64,000 nucleotides of DNA from Flammeovirgaceae bacterium SG7u.111 (lineage in GTDB: Bacteria; Bacteroidota; Bacteroidia; Cytophagales; Flammeovirgaceae): contig CP139021.1 of assembly GCA_034044135.1 (NCBI GenBank), forward strand, positions 3,363,635 to 3,427,634, in the 5' to 3' direction. The notes beneath the pieces are model-generated. The model was not told where the DNA came from. It saw only the letters and a list, made by a program, of their open reading frames with translations, and ran no database searches. The translations under genes and the position numbers were made by a program. Positions within the stretch are counted from its first letter, which is position 1, and each line of letters opens with the position of its first letter. Positions 31,653 through 41,316 of the stretch are shown here, piece after piece.

Positions 31653-33536
31653 CTACCAATCATCCGTTCTAAAAGGAACAGCGGGGAGTTCTTCCTGATT
31701 GTAAAGGTTGCAATCAGGATTGTTGCCCCATGCATATCGCACGACCACCGGCGATTGGATGTCGGGGTGGCTAACCGCAACTTCGTTTTTGCCAACCACT
31801 ACAGCTTTTGCCCACTTAAACTTCTTGTCTTCTCCAGCAATTGCAAAACCTTTGAGCTCTTGCCCTTTTACCAACAGCCTGCTCTTAGGGTTGTCAAACT
31901 TTATGGAGATTTTACCACCTTTTATCTCCATTTTCTCATACATAGGCCCTGCGTGGACAAGCTTTTTGTCGTAAGCTATTTTCAATCCTGCCAGTGCTAA
32001 GCGCTTGCCCACATCTTGTTTGTTGCGTGGGTGGATATCATGCGTTTCCCCAATGTCTATTGTGACTGCCATCCTGGTATTGGGAAGGGAAAGTGTCTTG
32101 GTTTGCGCTTCCCTAAGTTCAGCCCAGCCGCTTTGAGCAGGAGGTTCTTCGTCTTTAGGTTGAAAGTTGGCAAGTTGCACAAATAAAAAAGGCATATCGG
32201 GCTGTTGCCATTTCTCTCTCCAACTAGTAATCAGCGTTGGAAATAGCGTTTGGTATTGCTTGGCTTTGTCTGCATTAGATTCGCCTTGGTACCAAATAAA
32301 CCCTTTTGAGGGGTAGCTTATGATAGGATCTACCATGGCGTTGTACAGTAGTGAAGGGATGAGGGAGGGACTTGTCTCAAAGTTGACAGTGCCTTCGCCC
32401 AATTGCACTTCCCAAGGTTTTCCTGCAAGCATCGTGTTCTTGCCGTTCATTTCTATGAAAATATCCTTGGCTGCACTTAGGAACCCTCCGTTTACAGCAT
32501 TTGTCTCAGTTACTTTTACCAGCAACTCGTTTTTACCTTCTTTCAGAGCCGACGCTGCTATTTTATAAGCTCTTACAGTCTCTGGATCATCTTTTGTATT
32601 GCCCACTTTCTTTCCGTTTATCCAAACTTCATCTGAATGCCCTATTTTGCCCAAACTCAGCACAGCATCAGAAGGCTCAACCCCTTCTTGGGTTTCAAAA
32701 GTGGTCTTATACCATACTTCACCATCCCATCCATATAACCCGCTCCATTCCCAGTGGCTTGGCATGTTCATTTTTTGTGGTTTGGCGGGCTGGGTATCGC
32801 TGTTGTGCACGCCAAACTTTTCTATGTATTTCGCTTTTATATATTCCGCCTTTTCTGCTACCGAACTTTTTTGCAACACAGCCACTTCCTCTTGGTAAAA
32901 AGGGACGCTCATCATGGCTTGGCTATCTATCCAAGATTCTACTTTCGTTCCACCCCAGCTGGTATGCAAAATCCCTATGGGTACTTGCAGCTCTTCGTAA
33001 ATACTTTTGGCAAAGAAATACCCAACAGCAGTGAAGTGTCCAACTGTTTCGGGGCTTGTTACTTTCCATTCGCTTTTTTTGATATCTTTTTCAGGGCTAA
33101 AAGCCACATCTCGCTCTACTTTAAAATGGCGAATAAGCGAGATATTGGAGGCTTGAATCTCTTCTTCTGCATTTTTTACATTATTCACTACCCACTCCAT
33201 ATTCGATTGCCCCGATGCGATCCATACATCTCCAATCATCACATTTTCAAAAGAAATTCTTTCTTTTCCCGAGCTTATTTCTACGTTGAAAGGGCCTCCT
33301 GCTTTTTGCTTGGGAAGTGCAACCAACCATTTTCCTTCTTCGGAAACCTTAGTTTGTGTTTTTACATCACCCAGCAGAACTTGTACCGAAGCTCCAGCTT
33401 TTCCCCAACCCCAAATATTGATTTCATGCCCTCTTTGAAGCACCATGTTGTCGGTAAAGATGTTTGCCGTTTTGAGTTGGGCAAAAGAAGCAGCGTATAT
33501 AAAAAATGTAAATAACGTTACAAAAATTCTTTTCAT
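31653..33536 (-). CDS. Sialate O-acetylesterase family SGNH hydrolase
   Basis: Exported esterase of 627 residues from ATG 33536, which starts a signal peptide (FVTLFTFFIYAASFAQ); a longer in-frame start at 33659 would run into the upstream gene. The nucleophile serine is in IASGQSNMEW (Ser111), conserved glycines and Asn are in GTKVESWID and WYQGESNADKAKQY, and the Asp-x-x-His pair is in DIGETHDIHPRNKQDVG. A beta-sandwich insert lies between the two halves of the catalytic domain (about 255-405). It removes acetyl groups from sialic acid or from plant/algal glycans. It is 55 bases downstream of the PQQ dehydrogenase on the same strand, so probably an operon. Confidence 0.88.
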   Translation of the reverse strand: MKRIFVTLFTFFIYAASFAQLKTANIFTDNMVLQRGHEINIWGWGKAGASVQVLLGDVKTQTKVSEEGKWLVALPKQKAGGPFNVEISSGKERISFENVMIGDVWIASGQSNMEWVVNNVKNAEEEIQASNISLIRHFKVERDVAFSPEKDIKKSEWKVTSPETVGHFTAVGYFFAKSIYEELQVPIGILHTSWGGTKVESWIDSQAMMSVPFYQEEVAVLQKSSVAEKAEYIKAKYIEKFGVHNSDTQPAKPQKMNMPSHWEWSGLYGWDGEVWYKTTFETQEGVEPSDAVLSLGKIGHSDEVWINGKKVGNTKDDPETVRAYKIAASALKEGKNELLVKVTETNAVNGGFLSAAKDIFIEMNGKNTMLAGKPWEVQLGEGTVNFETSPSLIPSLLYNAMVDPIISYPSKGFIWYQGESNADKAKQYQTLFPTLITSWREKWQQPDMPFLFVQLANFQPKDEEPPAQSGWAELREAQTKTLSLPNTRMAVTIDIGETHDIHPRNKQDVGKRLALAGLKIAYDKKLVHAGPMYEKMEIKGGKISIKFDNPKSRLLVKGQELKGFAIAGEDKKFKWAKAVVVGKNEVAVSHPDIQSPVVVRYAWGNNPDCNLYNQEELPAVPFRTDDW

Positions 33537-33591
33537 TAGTTGATTTGAGTTAGTGAAAATAAGTCTTTTGGTTTGGGTAAATATACAAAGC

Positions 33592-35739
33592 TTAAGGTAA
33601 GGAAAAAGCCACATAACTGTCCCCCGATTTTGTTCCAATTTTACCGCCACCGCAGGCAATTACTACATATTGCTTTCCATTTACTTCGTACACACTAGGG
33701 GTGGCATAGCCCGCTGCGGGAAGTTTGTACTTCCACAACTCTTCTCCCGTTGCTTTGTCAAACACACGGAAATGTTCGTCTTTGGAAGCTGCAATAAAAA
33801 TAAGCCCTCCGGCAGTGACCACAGGGCCTCCGTAGTTTTCAGTCCCTGTTTTGGGGATTCCCCGTTCGGTCAGCTCTTCAATTTCCCCCAAAGGCACTTG
33901 CCATTTTATAGTCCCATTTACCAAGTCTATGGCGGTAAGGTTCCCCCAAGGTGGCTGTATGGCTGGGTTGCCTTCTTCGTCTAAAAATCTATTGTAGCCC
34001 GTGTGGGTATAAGGCACGTCTGGGTCTACCGCATCTTTTCCTATTTCGTGCGCATCGGTGAGTTTGGCAGGCGCATCTTCTCCCATGAGCAATGTCACTA
34101 TAGCCTGTTGTTTTGGATCGTCGATGTATTCAAAAGCTGGCATAAAGCCTTTTCCTTTTTTGATAATGTTCAACAATTCTTCTGGGGTGTACCTTTCACT
34201 TACAGAAAGCAAATCGGGGTAAGAAGGCGAGCCTTCCATTTCTACTCCGTGGCAAACAGCACAGTTTACTTTATAAGCCATAGCACCGACGCTTAGCTCT
34301 TCTTTTTCTTTTATATCAATCAGTGTCAGAATCCAAGGCATCTCGCTGCTGTTCACATATAAGAGACCTTCGGCTTCGTCGAAAGCTGCGCCGCCCCATT
34401 CTCCGCCGCCATCAAAACCGGGTAAGATTATCGTTCCTTCTTTGCTTGGGGGCAAATACTGTTGGCCGCTTTTTACTTTTCTAAACTGCTCCAAAGCCTT
34501 TTCGTGGATTTCTGGACTGATGTCAGAAACTAGGTCTTCGGTAAAGAGTTGCCTGGCAAATGGGGGAGGTGCTACAGGAATAGGCTGCGTAGGCCACGCT
34601 TCTTCTCCCTCTATGGTGGAAGCAGGCATAGGAATTTCTTCAATATCGAAAATAGGACCGCCTGTTTTTCTATCAAACAAGAATACATAACCCTGCTTGG
34701 TGATTTGGGCTACGGCTTCTATTTCCTTTCCGTCTTTTTTGAGGGTTATCAAGTTTGGAGGAGCGGGTATGTCCCTGTCCCAAATATCGTGGTGGGTGGT
34801 CTGGAAATGCCAGATTCTTTTGCCAGTGTTGGCATCGAGAGCCAAAAGGCAGTTAGCAAATAGGTTTTCGCCTTTTCTGTTTCCTCCGTAAAAATCGAAA
34901 GCAGCCGAGCCTGTAGGGACAAATACCATTTCATTTTCAAGGTCGAGGCTTATTCCTGCCCATGAGTTTGCGCCTCCTATTTTTTTATAGGCATCTTTAG
35001 GCCACGTGTCGTAACCAAATTCCCTGGGTTCGGGAATGGTTTTGAATGTCCAGACCACCTTTCCTGTGTGGATATCAAAAGCGCGGACATAGCCCGAAAC
35101 GGCGTCGGTGCTTTCAGAAACACGCTGCCCAAGGATCAATAAGTTTTTAAAAATGACACCTGGTGTGGTAGAGACAATATATCCGTCTTCTGCTTTTACA
35201 TTTAATTCTTGTCTGAGCGAAGCCTTGCCATTTGTACCAAAACTAGACACAGGCAGTCCTGAGAGGGCATCGAGGGCAAACAGTTCATCGCCCGATGTGA
35301 AATAGATGCGTTTTTCTGTTTTTGTTTCATTTTCCCAATAGCTCAGCCCTCTGTTTACATTCAGCCCGCTACCATCCGCTAGGTTTGGATCGAATTTCCA
35401 AAGCTCTTGCCCAGTGGCAGCATTGAGGGCAAATACTTCTATCCGAGGGTTTGTACCATAAAGCACACCGTCTATAATGAGCGGGTTGCATTGGATTTGA
35501 GAGTAGTTTCCTTCGCTTTTCCCACCCGATTTGTATTCCCAAGCTACCTTAAGCTCGTTTATGTTTTCTTTGTTGATGAGGGTAAGTGGGGAAGATTGGC
35601 TGCTGGCAAGGTCACCCAAATAGGCTGGCCAATCTGTACTACTTTTTACTTGAATTAATTTCTTTTCCGTCTGGTCTTGGCAAGTGATCAACAGGCTCAG
35701 GAAAAGTAAGGGAATCAGCCCTTTGGTTTTCAGTTTCAT
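33592..35739 (-). CDS. PQQ-dependent quinoprotein dehydrogenase with inserted cytochrome c domain (lipoprotein)
   Basis: Periplasmic quinoprotein alcohol/glucose dehydrogenase of the eight-bladed propeller class. Lipobox LITC (Cys20). Propeller blades carry tryptophan-docking motifs (AATGQELWKFDP, ATGEELWKYKLPAAGYATPSVYEVNGKQY). A heme c domain with CAVCH is inserted at about residues 478-560 (AYKVNCAVCHGVEMEGSP; distal Met probably in GKGFMPAFEYI). PQQ and a Ca ion should be bound in the propeller; electrons pass to the inserted cytochrome. PQQ synthesis genes are not in the window. It is the first gene of a two-gene unit with the acetylesterase. The substrate (sugar or alcohol) is undetermined. 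Confidence 0.88.
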   Translation of the reverse strand: MKLKTKGLIPLLFLSLLITCQDQTEKKLIQVKSSTDWPAYLGDLASSQSSPLTLINKENINELKVAWEYKSGGKSEGNYSQIQCNPLIIDGVLYGTNPRIEVFALNAATGQELWKFDPNLADGSGLNVNRGLSYWENETKTEKRIYFTSGDELFALDALSGLPVSSFGTNGKASLRQELNVKAEDGYIVSTTPGVIFKNLLILGQRVSESTDAVSGYVRAFDIHTGKVVWTFKTIPEPREFGYDTWPKDAYKKIGGANSWAGISLDLENEMVFVPTGSAAFDFYGGNRKGENLFANCLLALDANTGKRIWHFQTTHHDIWDRDIPAPPNLITLKKDGKEIEAVAQITKQGYVFLFDRKTGGPIFDIEEIPMPASTIEGEEAWPTQPIPVAPPPFARQLFTEDLVSDISPEIHEKALEQFRKVKSGQQYLPPSKEGTIILPGFDGGGEWGGAAFDEAEGLLYVNSSEMPWILTLIDIKEKEELSVGAMAYKVNCAVCHGVEMEGSPSYPDLLSVSERYTPEELLNIIKKGKGFMPAFEYIDDPKQQAIVTLLMGEDAPAKLTDAHEIGKDAVDPDVPYTHTGYNRFLDEEGNPAIQPPWGNLTAIDLVNGTIKWQVPLGEIEELTERGIPKTGTENYGGPVVTAGGLIFIAASKDEHFRVFDKATGEELWKYKLPAAGYATPSVYEVNGKQYVVIACGGGKIGTKSGDSYVAFSLP

Positions 35740-36072
35740 ATGGTCCTTGAGTATTTGATGAGTTATAAAAAAGTAATATCCCTTCTATAAAGATTTTCGG
35801 AGGGTTTGTAACCTAAAGAATTTCAAACCAAAAATCTGCTTCTTTTCACTAATGAGTAGGAAAAGGGAGATATTTAACCCCAAAATCGGCAGAATTTCTA
35901 AAGAAAGTGAGCTCTTTCCTTATTTTTTCTATCTTTACAGTATCGCTGGAATAAAAACCAGTCCTTCTCACCTTACCACCACATATCCACTTCATTTTAT
36001 TGAGTTTAATTATCCTTTCTTTTAGCAAGGATAGAGTTGATACATAACAAACCGCAAATGATTTTATCTATT
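35740..36072. other. Intergenic region between divergent genes
   Basis: 330 bases between the minus-strand dehydrogenase and the plus-strand dipeptidase. A TATCTTTAC box at about 35931-35939 resembles the Bacteroidota -7 element on the plus strand. Nothing else is recognised. Confidence 0.35.
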
Positions 36073-37317
36073 ATGAAAACAACTACAATTTACACTTCGA
36101 TCAGTTTATTGTTTCTTACACTCTTGCTTGGCTGTGGTGGCGCTAAAGAAGCAGAAGAACCAACCTTGGCAGATGCGGAAGCATTAGCAAAAAAGTACAT
36201 CATTACCGATGGTCACGTAGACTTACCATTCCGTTTAGCTGTTAAAATGTTTCGAGTAGAAAAAGTCCTTGAGGATGTAACAAAAGAGACAAAAGGTGAT
36301 TTTGATTATCCGAAAGCCAAAGCAGGCGGGCTGGACGCGCCATTTATGTCCATATATGTGCCATCGTCAAGGCAACTAGATGGGACAGCCAAATCGCTTG
36401 CTGACTCTCTTATCGACATAGTGGAAAACATTACTATAGAGCATCCCGATAAATTTGCCTTGGCAAAAACCCCTGAAGATGTAGAGGCGAATTTTGCCAA
36501 AGGATTGATCTCTTTCCCAATGGGCATGGAAAATGGCGCACCTATTATGGATAGCATTTCTAATGTGAAATACTTTTACGACAGAGGCATCCGATACATC
36601 ACGCTTACTCATGGAAAAGACAACCAGATTTGTGATTCTTCTTACGACACTACTTACACCTACAATGGATTAAGTGAGTTCGGTGAGGAAGTAGTAATGG
36701 AAATGAACAAGGTGGGAATCATGGTAGATATCTCTCATGTTTCAGATAGTACTTTTTACGATGTGATGAAACTGACAAAAGCTCCGGTAATTGCTTCGCA
36801 TTCTTCTTGCCGTGAGTTCACCCCTGGTTTTGAGCGTAACATGAACGATGATATGATCAAGAAGCTTGGAGAAAATGGTGGAGTTATCCAAATCAACTTT
36901 GGCTCTACGTTTTTGGATGGAGCACTTCAAGAAAAGAGAAAAGCGAACAGGGAAGTGGTAATGGCTTATGCCGAAGAAAATGGTTTGGAAAGAGGTGATT
37001 CTTTGCTGACAGTTTTTTCTGATTCGGTAACAGCAGCGAACGATCCATTTTCTTCGGTACAAAAAGTGGCTGACCATATCGACCATGTGGTGAAACTTGC
37101 AGGAATTGACCATGTTGGATTAGGATCGGATTTCGATGGAGTAGGAGACTCCTTGCCAGTTGGACTGAAAAATGTATCTCAGTACCCTAACCTTATTTTG
37201 GAATTGATGAAAAGAGGATACTCTGAAGAAGACATAGTAAAAATTTGCTACCAAAATGTATTTAGAGTTTGGAAACAAACTGCAAAAGTAGCTGCTGAAT
37301 TGGGAGCAGAAGCTTAA
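36073..37317 (+). CDS. Membrane dipeptidase (renal dipeptidase family, M19) lipoprotein
   Basis: Zinc dipeptidase of the amidohydrolase superfamily cleaving dipeptides, including D-residue-containing ones. The ATG at 36073 gives a lipoprotein signal (LTLLLGC); earlier in-frame TTG/ATG codons (36037, 36058) add only a non-signal leader. Metal-ligand motifs seen are ITDGHVDLPFR (His-x-Asp), GMENGAPI (bridging Glu), VDISHVSDSTFYDV and ASHSSCREF (His ligands), and GLGSDFDGVGDS (Asp). Length is normal for exported bacterial members. It stands alone, followed by a terminator. Confidence 0.92.
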   Translation: MKTTTIYTSISLLFLTLLLGCGGAKEAEEPTLADAEALAKKYIITDGHVDLPFRLAVKMFRVEKVLEDVTKETKGDFDYPKAKAGGLDAPFMSIYVPSSRQLDGTAKSLADSLIDIVENITIEHPDKFALAKTPEDVEANFAKGLISFPMGMENGAPIMDSISNVKYFYDRGIRYITLTHGKDNQICDSSYDTTYTYNGLSEFGEEVVMEMNKVGIMVDISHVSDSTFYDVMKLTKAPVIASHSSCREFTPGFERNMNDDMIKKLGENGGVIQINFGSTFLDGALQEKRKANREVVMAYAEENGLERGDSLLTVFSDSVTAANDPFSSVQKVADHIDHVVKLAGIDHVGLGSDFDGVGDSLPVGLKNVSQYPNLILELMKRGYSEEDIVKICYQNVFRVWKQTAKVAAELGAEA

Positions 37318-37344
37318 GATTCGAGATAAAATAGAAACAGGTTT

Positions 37345-37387
37345 AAAGGGAGGCAAGCTGATGTGAATCGGTTTACCTCCTTTTTTT
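37345..37387 (+). terminator. Intrinsic terminator after the dipeptidase
   Basis: Stem aaagggagg (37345-37353) pairs with cctccttttt (from 37376), 22-base loop, and ends in a run of T at 37381-37387. Confidence 0.7.
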
Positions 37388-37481
37388 GATACTACCATTT
37401 ATTTTTGGCGTTTGGAACTTTGGGTAGGAATGAGTAGTTAAACACTCATATCTAGACTAAACAAATCAAACTCAAACAACT

Positions 37482-38075
37482 ATGAACTCCAATATTATTA
37501 AAGATGCCGTGCAGTTGAATGTCTCAGCACCAAAATTCAAACTCCAAGATATATTTGATAGGGAGATTGATCTGGAAAGCTACCGAGGCAAAAAAGTGTT
37601 TATCGCGTTTTTCAGACATGCAGGCTGCCCTTTTTGTAACTTGCGTGTGCACCGACTTCAGAAAGTACACGAAGATTTGAAGGCAAAAGGATTGGAAATG
37701 ATCTTTTTCTTTGAATCTCCAAAATCTGCTTTATTAAACAGTACTTTCCACCAAGAGATTTCCCCAATTCCACTTATTGCAGATCCTGAAAAAATCTGGT
37801 ATAGCACATATGCGTTAGAGCCTTCCTCATCAAATACAGCTAAAAGCCACTTGACTTCATTTATTTCAACGGCGATAAAGGCTAAACTAAATTCTCTGCC
37901 CCTAGGACCTCCAAAAGACGGCGAATCGCTAACGACCATGCCAGCCGAGTTTTTGCTAGACGAGGATTTGATACTTCGCAAGTTGCATTATTCTAAAGGG
38001 TTGAACGATCGTATAGCGATTGATCATTTGTATGAATTTGCTGGACAGAAAGCGAAAAAGCTTAAAGTAGCTTGA
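37482..38075 (+). CDS. Peroxiredoxin-like (AhpC/TSA) protein
   Basis: 197 residues, thioredoxin fold without signal peptide. The block KVFIAFFRHAGCPFCNLRVHRLQK holds a CxxC motif (CPFC) at the position of the peroxidatic cysteine. SAPKFKLQDIFDREIDLESYRGKK is the typical beginning of AhpC/TSA proteins. It probably reduces hydroperoxides or disulfides in the cytoplasm, but subclass and reductant are not determined. A decayed fragment resembling its C-terminus (HLYDF vs HLYEF) lies about 180 bases downstream. Confidence 0.85.
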   Translation: MNSNIIKDAVQLNVSAPKFKLQDIFDREIDLESYRGKKVFIAFFRHAGCPFCNLRVHRLQKVHEDLKAKGLEMIFFFESPKSALLNSTFHQEISPIPLIADPEKIWYSTYALEPSSSNTAKSHLTSFISTAIKAKLNSLPLGPPKDGESLTTMPAEFLLDEDLILRKLHYSKGLNDRIAIDHLYEFAGQKAKKLKVA

Positions 38076-38238
38076 GATTCTAGTAATTTAACTGCATAAT
38101 CTTATTTTGAGAAAGACATGCTTTTTTTGTTGACGTACTATTTCAGATTCTGAAAAAAATTGGTGCGCCAAATATACTCTTGAAGAAGTACCAACCAAAA
38201 GAGATGCAAAGTTTATGGCGTCGTTTATGACATCTTAC

Positions 38239-38324
38239 ATACGGTGGGGAGAATGGAAATAAAGCATTTGTATGATTTTGTAGAAGAGAAGGCTGTATCT
38301 GAAGTAATCTTCTTCAAGGACTAA
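38239..38324 (+). pseudogene. Possible relic of a peroxiredoxin-like gene 3' end
   Basis: The frame reads GRMEIKHLYDFVEEKA and ends EVIFFKD, TAA at 38322. The segment DRIAIDHLYEFAGQKA near the end of the adjacent peroxiredoxin-like protein has the same pattern. No start or N-terminal part is visible. It could be the leftover of a duplicate. Similarity covers only about 16 residues, so this is tentative. Confidence 0.3.
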
Positions 38325-38326
38325 GT

Positions 38327-38353
38327 AGCTGCGGGGTTCCGTAGCTTTTTTTA
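38327..38353 (+). terminator. Intrinsic terminator
   Basis: Stem agctgcgg (38327-38334) pairs with ccgtagct (38339-38346), four-base loop, followed by TTTTTTT. It ends transcription from the peroxiredoxin unit before the aminotransferase. Confidence 0.8.
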
Positions 38354-38447
38354 TTTCCTTTAGTGCGAAATATGAATGGAATGTTGCACCTACAACAACA
38401 AAGTTTGTACTTTTAGGCAAATATTTTTCTACCTATTAACTACCATA

Positions 38448-39629
38448 ATGGACAGTATTTTTTCCGACCGTATCTCCGATGCCCCAAAGTCATTTATCAG
38501 AGAGATTTTAAAAGTTGCTGTGAATACAGAGATCATCTCTTTTGCAGGCGGCTTGCCTAATCGCAACTTATTTCCAGTCAAAGAATTGCAAGCTGCAACC
38601 AACAAAGTCTTTGACTTGGCAGGGAAAGATGCTTTGCAGTATAGCAACACGGAAGGGTATTTGGAACTTCGTCAGTTTATCTCCAATAGGTACAAAGAAC
38701 AAAAAGGGTTTGATATTCCAGTTAAGAATATTTTGATCACTTCAGGATCGCAGCAAGGTTTGGATTTGTTGGGAAAAACATTCATCAACGAAGGAGATGA
38801 CGTGATCATAGAAGAGCCAGGTTACTTGGGTGCTATCCAAGCTTTTTCCATTTATAGGGCGAAGTTCAACACGGTTACGCTCAATGAAGATGGTCTGGAT
38901 TTGAACCAGCTTGCCGGGGTGTTGGATAAAAAGGAACCAAAATTGATCTATACCGTCCCTAATTTTCAAAACCCTTCTGGCATCAGCTACTCTGCGGAAA
39001 ATAGAAAGGCTATTGCAGAACAGCTCAAAGAAGTGAGAACTCTTTTGGTTGAGGACGATCCCTATGGCGCCTTGCGTTATTCTGGAGAACCAAAGGCTAG
39101 TTTCTATTCGTACATACCAGAGCAAACGGTTATGCTAGGCACATTTTCCAAAACGGTTGTACCTTCCTTTAGAATAGGATGGATGGTTGCTCCAGATTCG
39201 ATCATGGAGCGGTTGGTGATAGCTAAGCAAGCATCTGATTTGCATACGAACTACTTCTCTCAACGTGTGCTGGCTCAATACCTTGAAGACAATGATATTG
39301 ATGAGCATATAGAAAACATCAGGTTGCTTTACGGCAAGCAAAGACAAGCAATGATAGAAAGTATTAAAGAGCATTTTCCTGAAGATGTTCATTATACCTT
39401 GCCCGAGGGCGGCATGTTTTTGTGGGTGACTTTACCCAAAGGTTATTCGACCATGAACTTGTTTGATATCGCAATTAAAAAGAATGTAGCTTTTGTACCT
39501 GGCTCACCTTTTTATGTGGGCAAAAACGATACGAATACCTTCCGCTTAAACTTCTCTTGTGTAGACGAAGGAAGCATAAAAACTGGGATTGAACGATTGG
39601 CTCAATCCATGCGAGAGCTGATTAGCTAA
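38448..39629 (+). CDS. PLP-dependent aminotransferase, class I/II (2-aminoadipate/aromatic type)
   Basis: 393 residues from ATG 38448 (MDSIFSDRISDAPKSFIREI); the in-frame codon at 38376 would add 24 unrelated residues. Fold type I signatures are ITSGSQQGLDLLGKTF (PLP phosphate site), YTVPNFQNPSGISYS, VEDDPYGALRYSG and the Schiff-base lysine in GTFSKTVVPSFRIGWM. The best fit is the LysN/MocR-aminotransferase subfamily (2-aminoadipate or broad branched/aromatic specificity). Cytoplasmic amino acid metabolism; specificity cannot be read. It stands as a single gene ahead of the carotenoid desaturase. Confidence 0.9.
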   Translation: MDSIFSDRISDAPKSFIREILKVAVNTEIISFAGGLPNRNLFPVKELQAATNKVFDLAGKDALQYSNTEGYLELRQFISNRYKEQKGFDIPVKNILITSGSQQGLDLLGKTFINEGDDVIIEEPGYLGAIQAFSIYRAKFNTVTLNEDGLDLNQLAGVLDKKEPKLIYTVPNFQNPSGISYSAENRKAIAEQLKEVRTLLVEDDPYGALRYSGEPKASFYSYIPEQTVMLGTFSKTVVPSFRIGWMVAPDSIMERLVIAKQASDLHTNYFSQRVLAQYLEDNDIDEHIENIRLLYGKQRQAMIESIKEHFPEDVHYTLPEGGMFLWVTLPKGYSTMNLFDIAIKKNVAFVPGSPFYVGKNDTNTFRLNFSCVDEGSIKTGIERLAQSMRELIS

Positions 39630-39709
39630 AATCATATTTTTGCAAGAAACAATTAGTAAGTAGGCTGGTTTTGATAGCATTGTTTTATCAAAATCAGCTT
39701 TATTTTTTC

Positions 39710-41203
39710 ATGACCAAGACTTATAATAAAACTGCATGTATCATTGGTGCTGGCATAGCAGGTTTGGCTACAGCCATTCGCCTTTCTCAACTTGGGTACA
39801 AGGTTACAGTTTTTGAAGCAAATGCGTACCCTGGGGGAAAGCTCACCGAATTTGAACAAGATGGCTATCGGTTCGATGCTGGTCCTTCACTGTTTACCAT
39901 GCCGCAATACGTGACCGAGCTTTTCCAGCTTTCGTCGAAAAACCCAGATGATTATTTCAAGCACAAAAGACTTCCCGTGATTTGCAGCTATTTCTATGAA
40001 GACGGAACTGAACTAACAGCTTATGCAGATCATAATAAATTGGTAAAAGAGTTTGAAGATAAGCTGGGGGAGGATCCGGAAAGCATCCGTAAGTTCATTG
40101 CCAAGAGCAAGGAAATGTACGATCTTACCAAGAATGTTTTCCTAAAAAAATCCTTGCACAAACTGTCTACTTATCTAAACATAGGCACATTGAAATCTTT
40201 TTTGCAGTTGTACAAATTGGACATCAATAAGACCATGGACGAGGTAAACACTAGCTATTTTAAAAACCCTAAAACTGTTCAGCTTTTTAATAGATATGCT
40301 ACCTACAACGGCTCAGACCCTTATCAAGCTCCTGCAACCCTCAATATTATCCCTCATCTGGAATATGGTTATGGAGCTTTTTTGCCCAAGGGAGGTATGC
40401 ACTCTATTACTAAAGCCATCTTCCGACTAGCCAAGGATGTTGGTGTCACCTTTCACTTCTCAAGTCCAGTTTCCCAGATTATGGTTGAGAAAAAAACTGT
40501 AAAAGGTATCAAAGTAGCTGGGAAAGTCCATCGTTACGATTTGGTGGTGAGCAATATGGATATGGTAAATACTTATAAAAAACTGTTGCCCAACAACCCT
40601 CATCCAAATCGTTTGTTGAATCAGCCTAAATCTAGCTCGGCACTGATTTTTTATTGGGGGATAAAAAAACAGTTTGAGCAAATGGATGTACATAACATCT
40701 TTTTTAGCGAAGAGTACCAGCAAGAGTTTGAGACGATTTTCAAGTCCAAAGACATTTTTGATGACCCTACAGTATATGTCAATATCACTTCTAAGGTTGA
40801 GAAAAAAGATGCTCCTGAAGGTTGTGAAAATTGGTTTGTGATGATAAATGTCCCTAATGACCAAGGACAGGACTGGCAGGCTTTTATTGAAAAGGCAAGG
40901 AAAAGCATTTTGGCAAAACTTAGCAGAATACTTGGTGAAGACGTTGCTGTATTGATTGAAACTGAAGCTATTTTAGATCCGCCTACTATTGAGAAAAGAA
41001 CTTCTTCTTTTGGAGGGGCGCTTTATGGCAATAGCAGCAACAATCCATTTGCCGCTTTTCTCAGGCATCCTAACTTTTCAGGAAGCTTCAAAAACCTGTA
41101 TTTCTGCGGAGGGAGCGTTCATCCGGGAGGTGGAATTCCTCTTTGCCTTCTTTCAGCTAAAATTGTAGGCGATTTGGTTTCAAAAAGGAAGCAGAGTAGT
41201 TGA
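39710..41203 (+). CDS. CrtI/CrtD-type carotenoid desaturase
   Basis: FAD-dependent desaturase/isomerase of the phytoene desaturase family, 497 residues from the ATG at 39710, whose next residues lead straight into the Rossmann motif ACIIGAGIAGLATAIRLSQL. The C-terminal FAD-binding block is LYFCGGSVHPGGGIPLCLLSA. Phytoene desaturases and hydroxycarotenoid 3,4-desaturases (CrtD) share these motifs; the HPGGGIPL version is, from memory, more typical of CrtD-like proteins of Bacteroidota. No other carotenoid gene (crtB, crtZ) is nearby, so the enzyme probably completes a pathway encoded elsewhere. Confidence 0.85.
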   Translation: MTKTYNKTACIIGAGIAGLATAIRLSQLGYKVTVFEANAYPGGKLTEFEQDGYRFDAGPSLFTMPQYVTELFQLSSKNPDDYFKHKRLPVICSYFYEDGTELTAYADHNKLVKEFEDKLGEDPESIRKFIAKSKEMYDLTKNVFLKKSLHKLSTYLNIGTLKSFLQLYKLDINKTMDEVNTSYFKNPKTVQLFNRYATYNGSDPYQAPATLNIIPHLEYGYGAFLPKGGMHSITKAIFRLAKDVGVTFHFSSPVSQIMVEKKTVKGIKVAGKVHRYDLVVSNMDMVNTYKKLLPNNPHPNRLLNQPKSSSALIFYWGIKKQFEQMDVHNIFFSEEYQQEFETIFKSKDIFDDPTVYVNITSKVEKKDAPEGCENWFVMINVPNDQGQDWQAFIEKARKSILAKLSRILGEDVAVLIETEAILDPPTIEKRTSSFGGALYGNSSNNPFAAFLRHPNFSGSFKNLYFCGGSVHPGGGIPLCLLSAKIVGDLVSKRKQSS

Positions 41204-41316
41204 TTGAAAATATTCGAGCTTTATATCGGTATTTGGTAAGAAATCATGATAGGCGTCATAGGAAATTTGAAAAAGGAAAAGTAACTTATTAGTACCTACC
41301 AATAAAACACACTATT

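Noticed and set aside
32754-33515. 253-codon plus-strand frame inside the acetylesterase gene
   Set aside because: Antisense shadow of a gene with clear SGNH motifs; no domain or start context.
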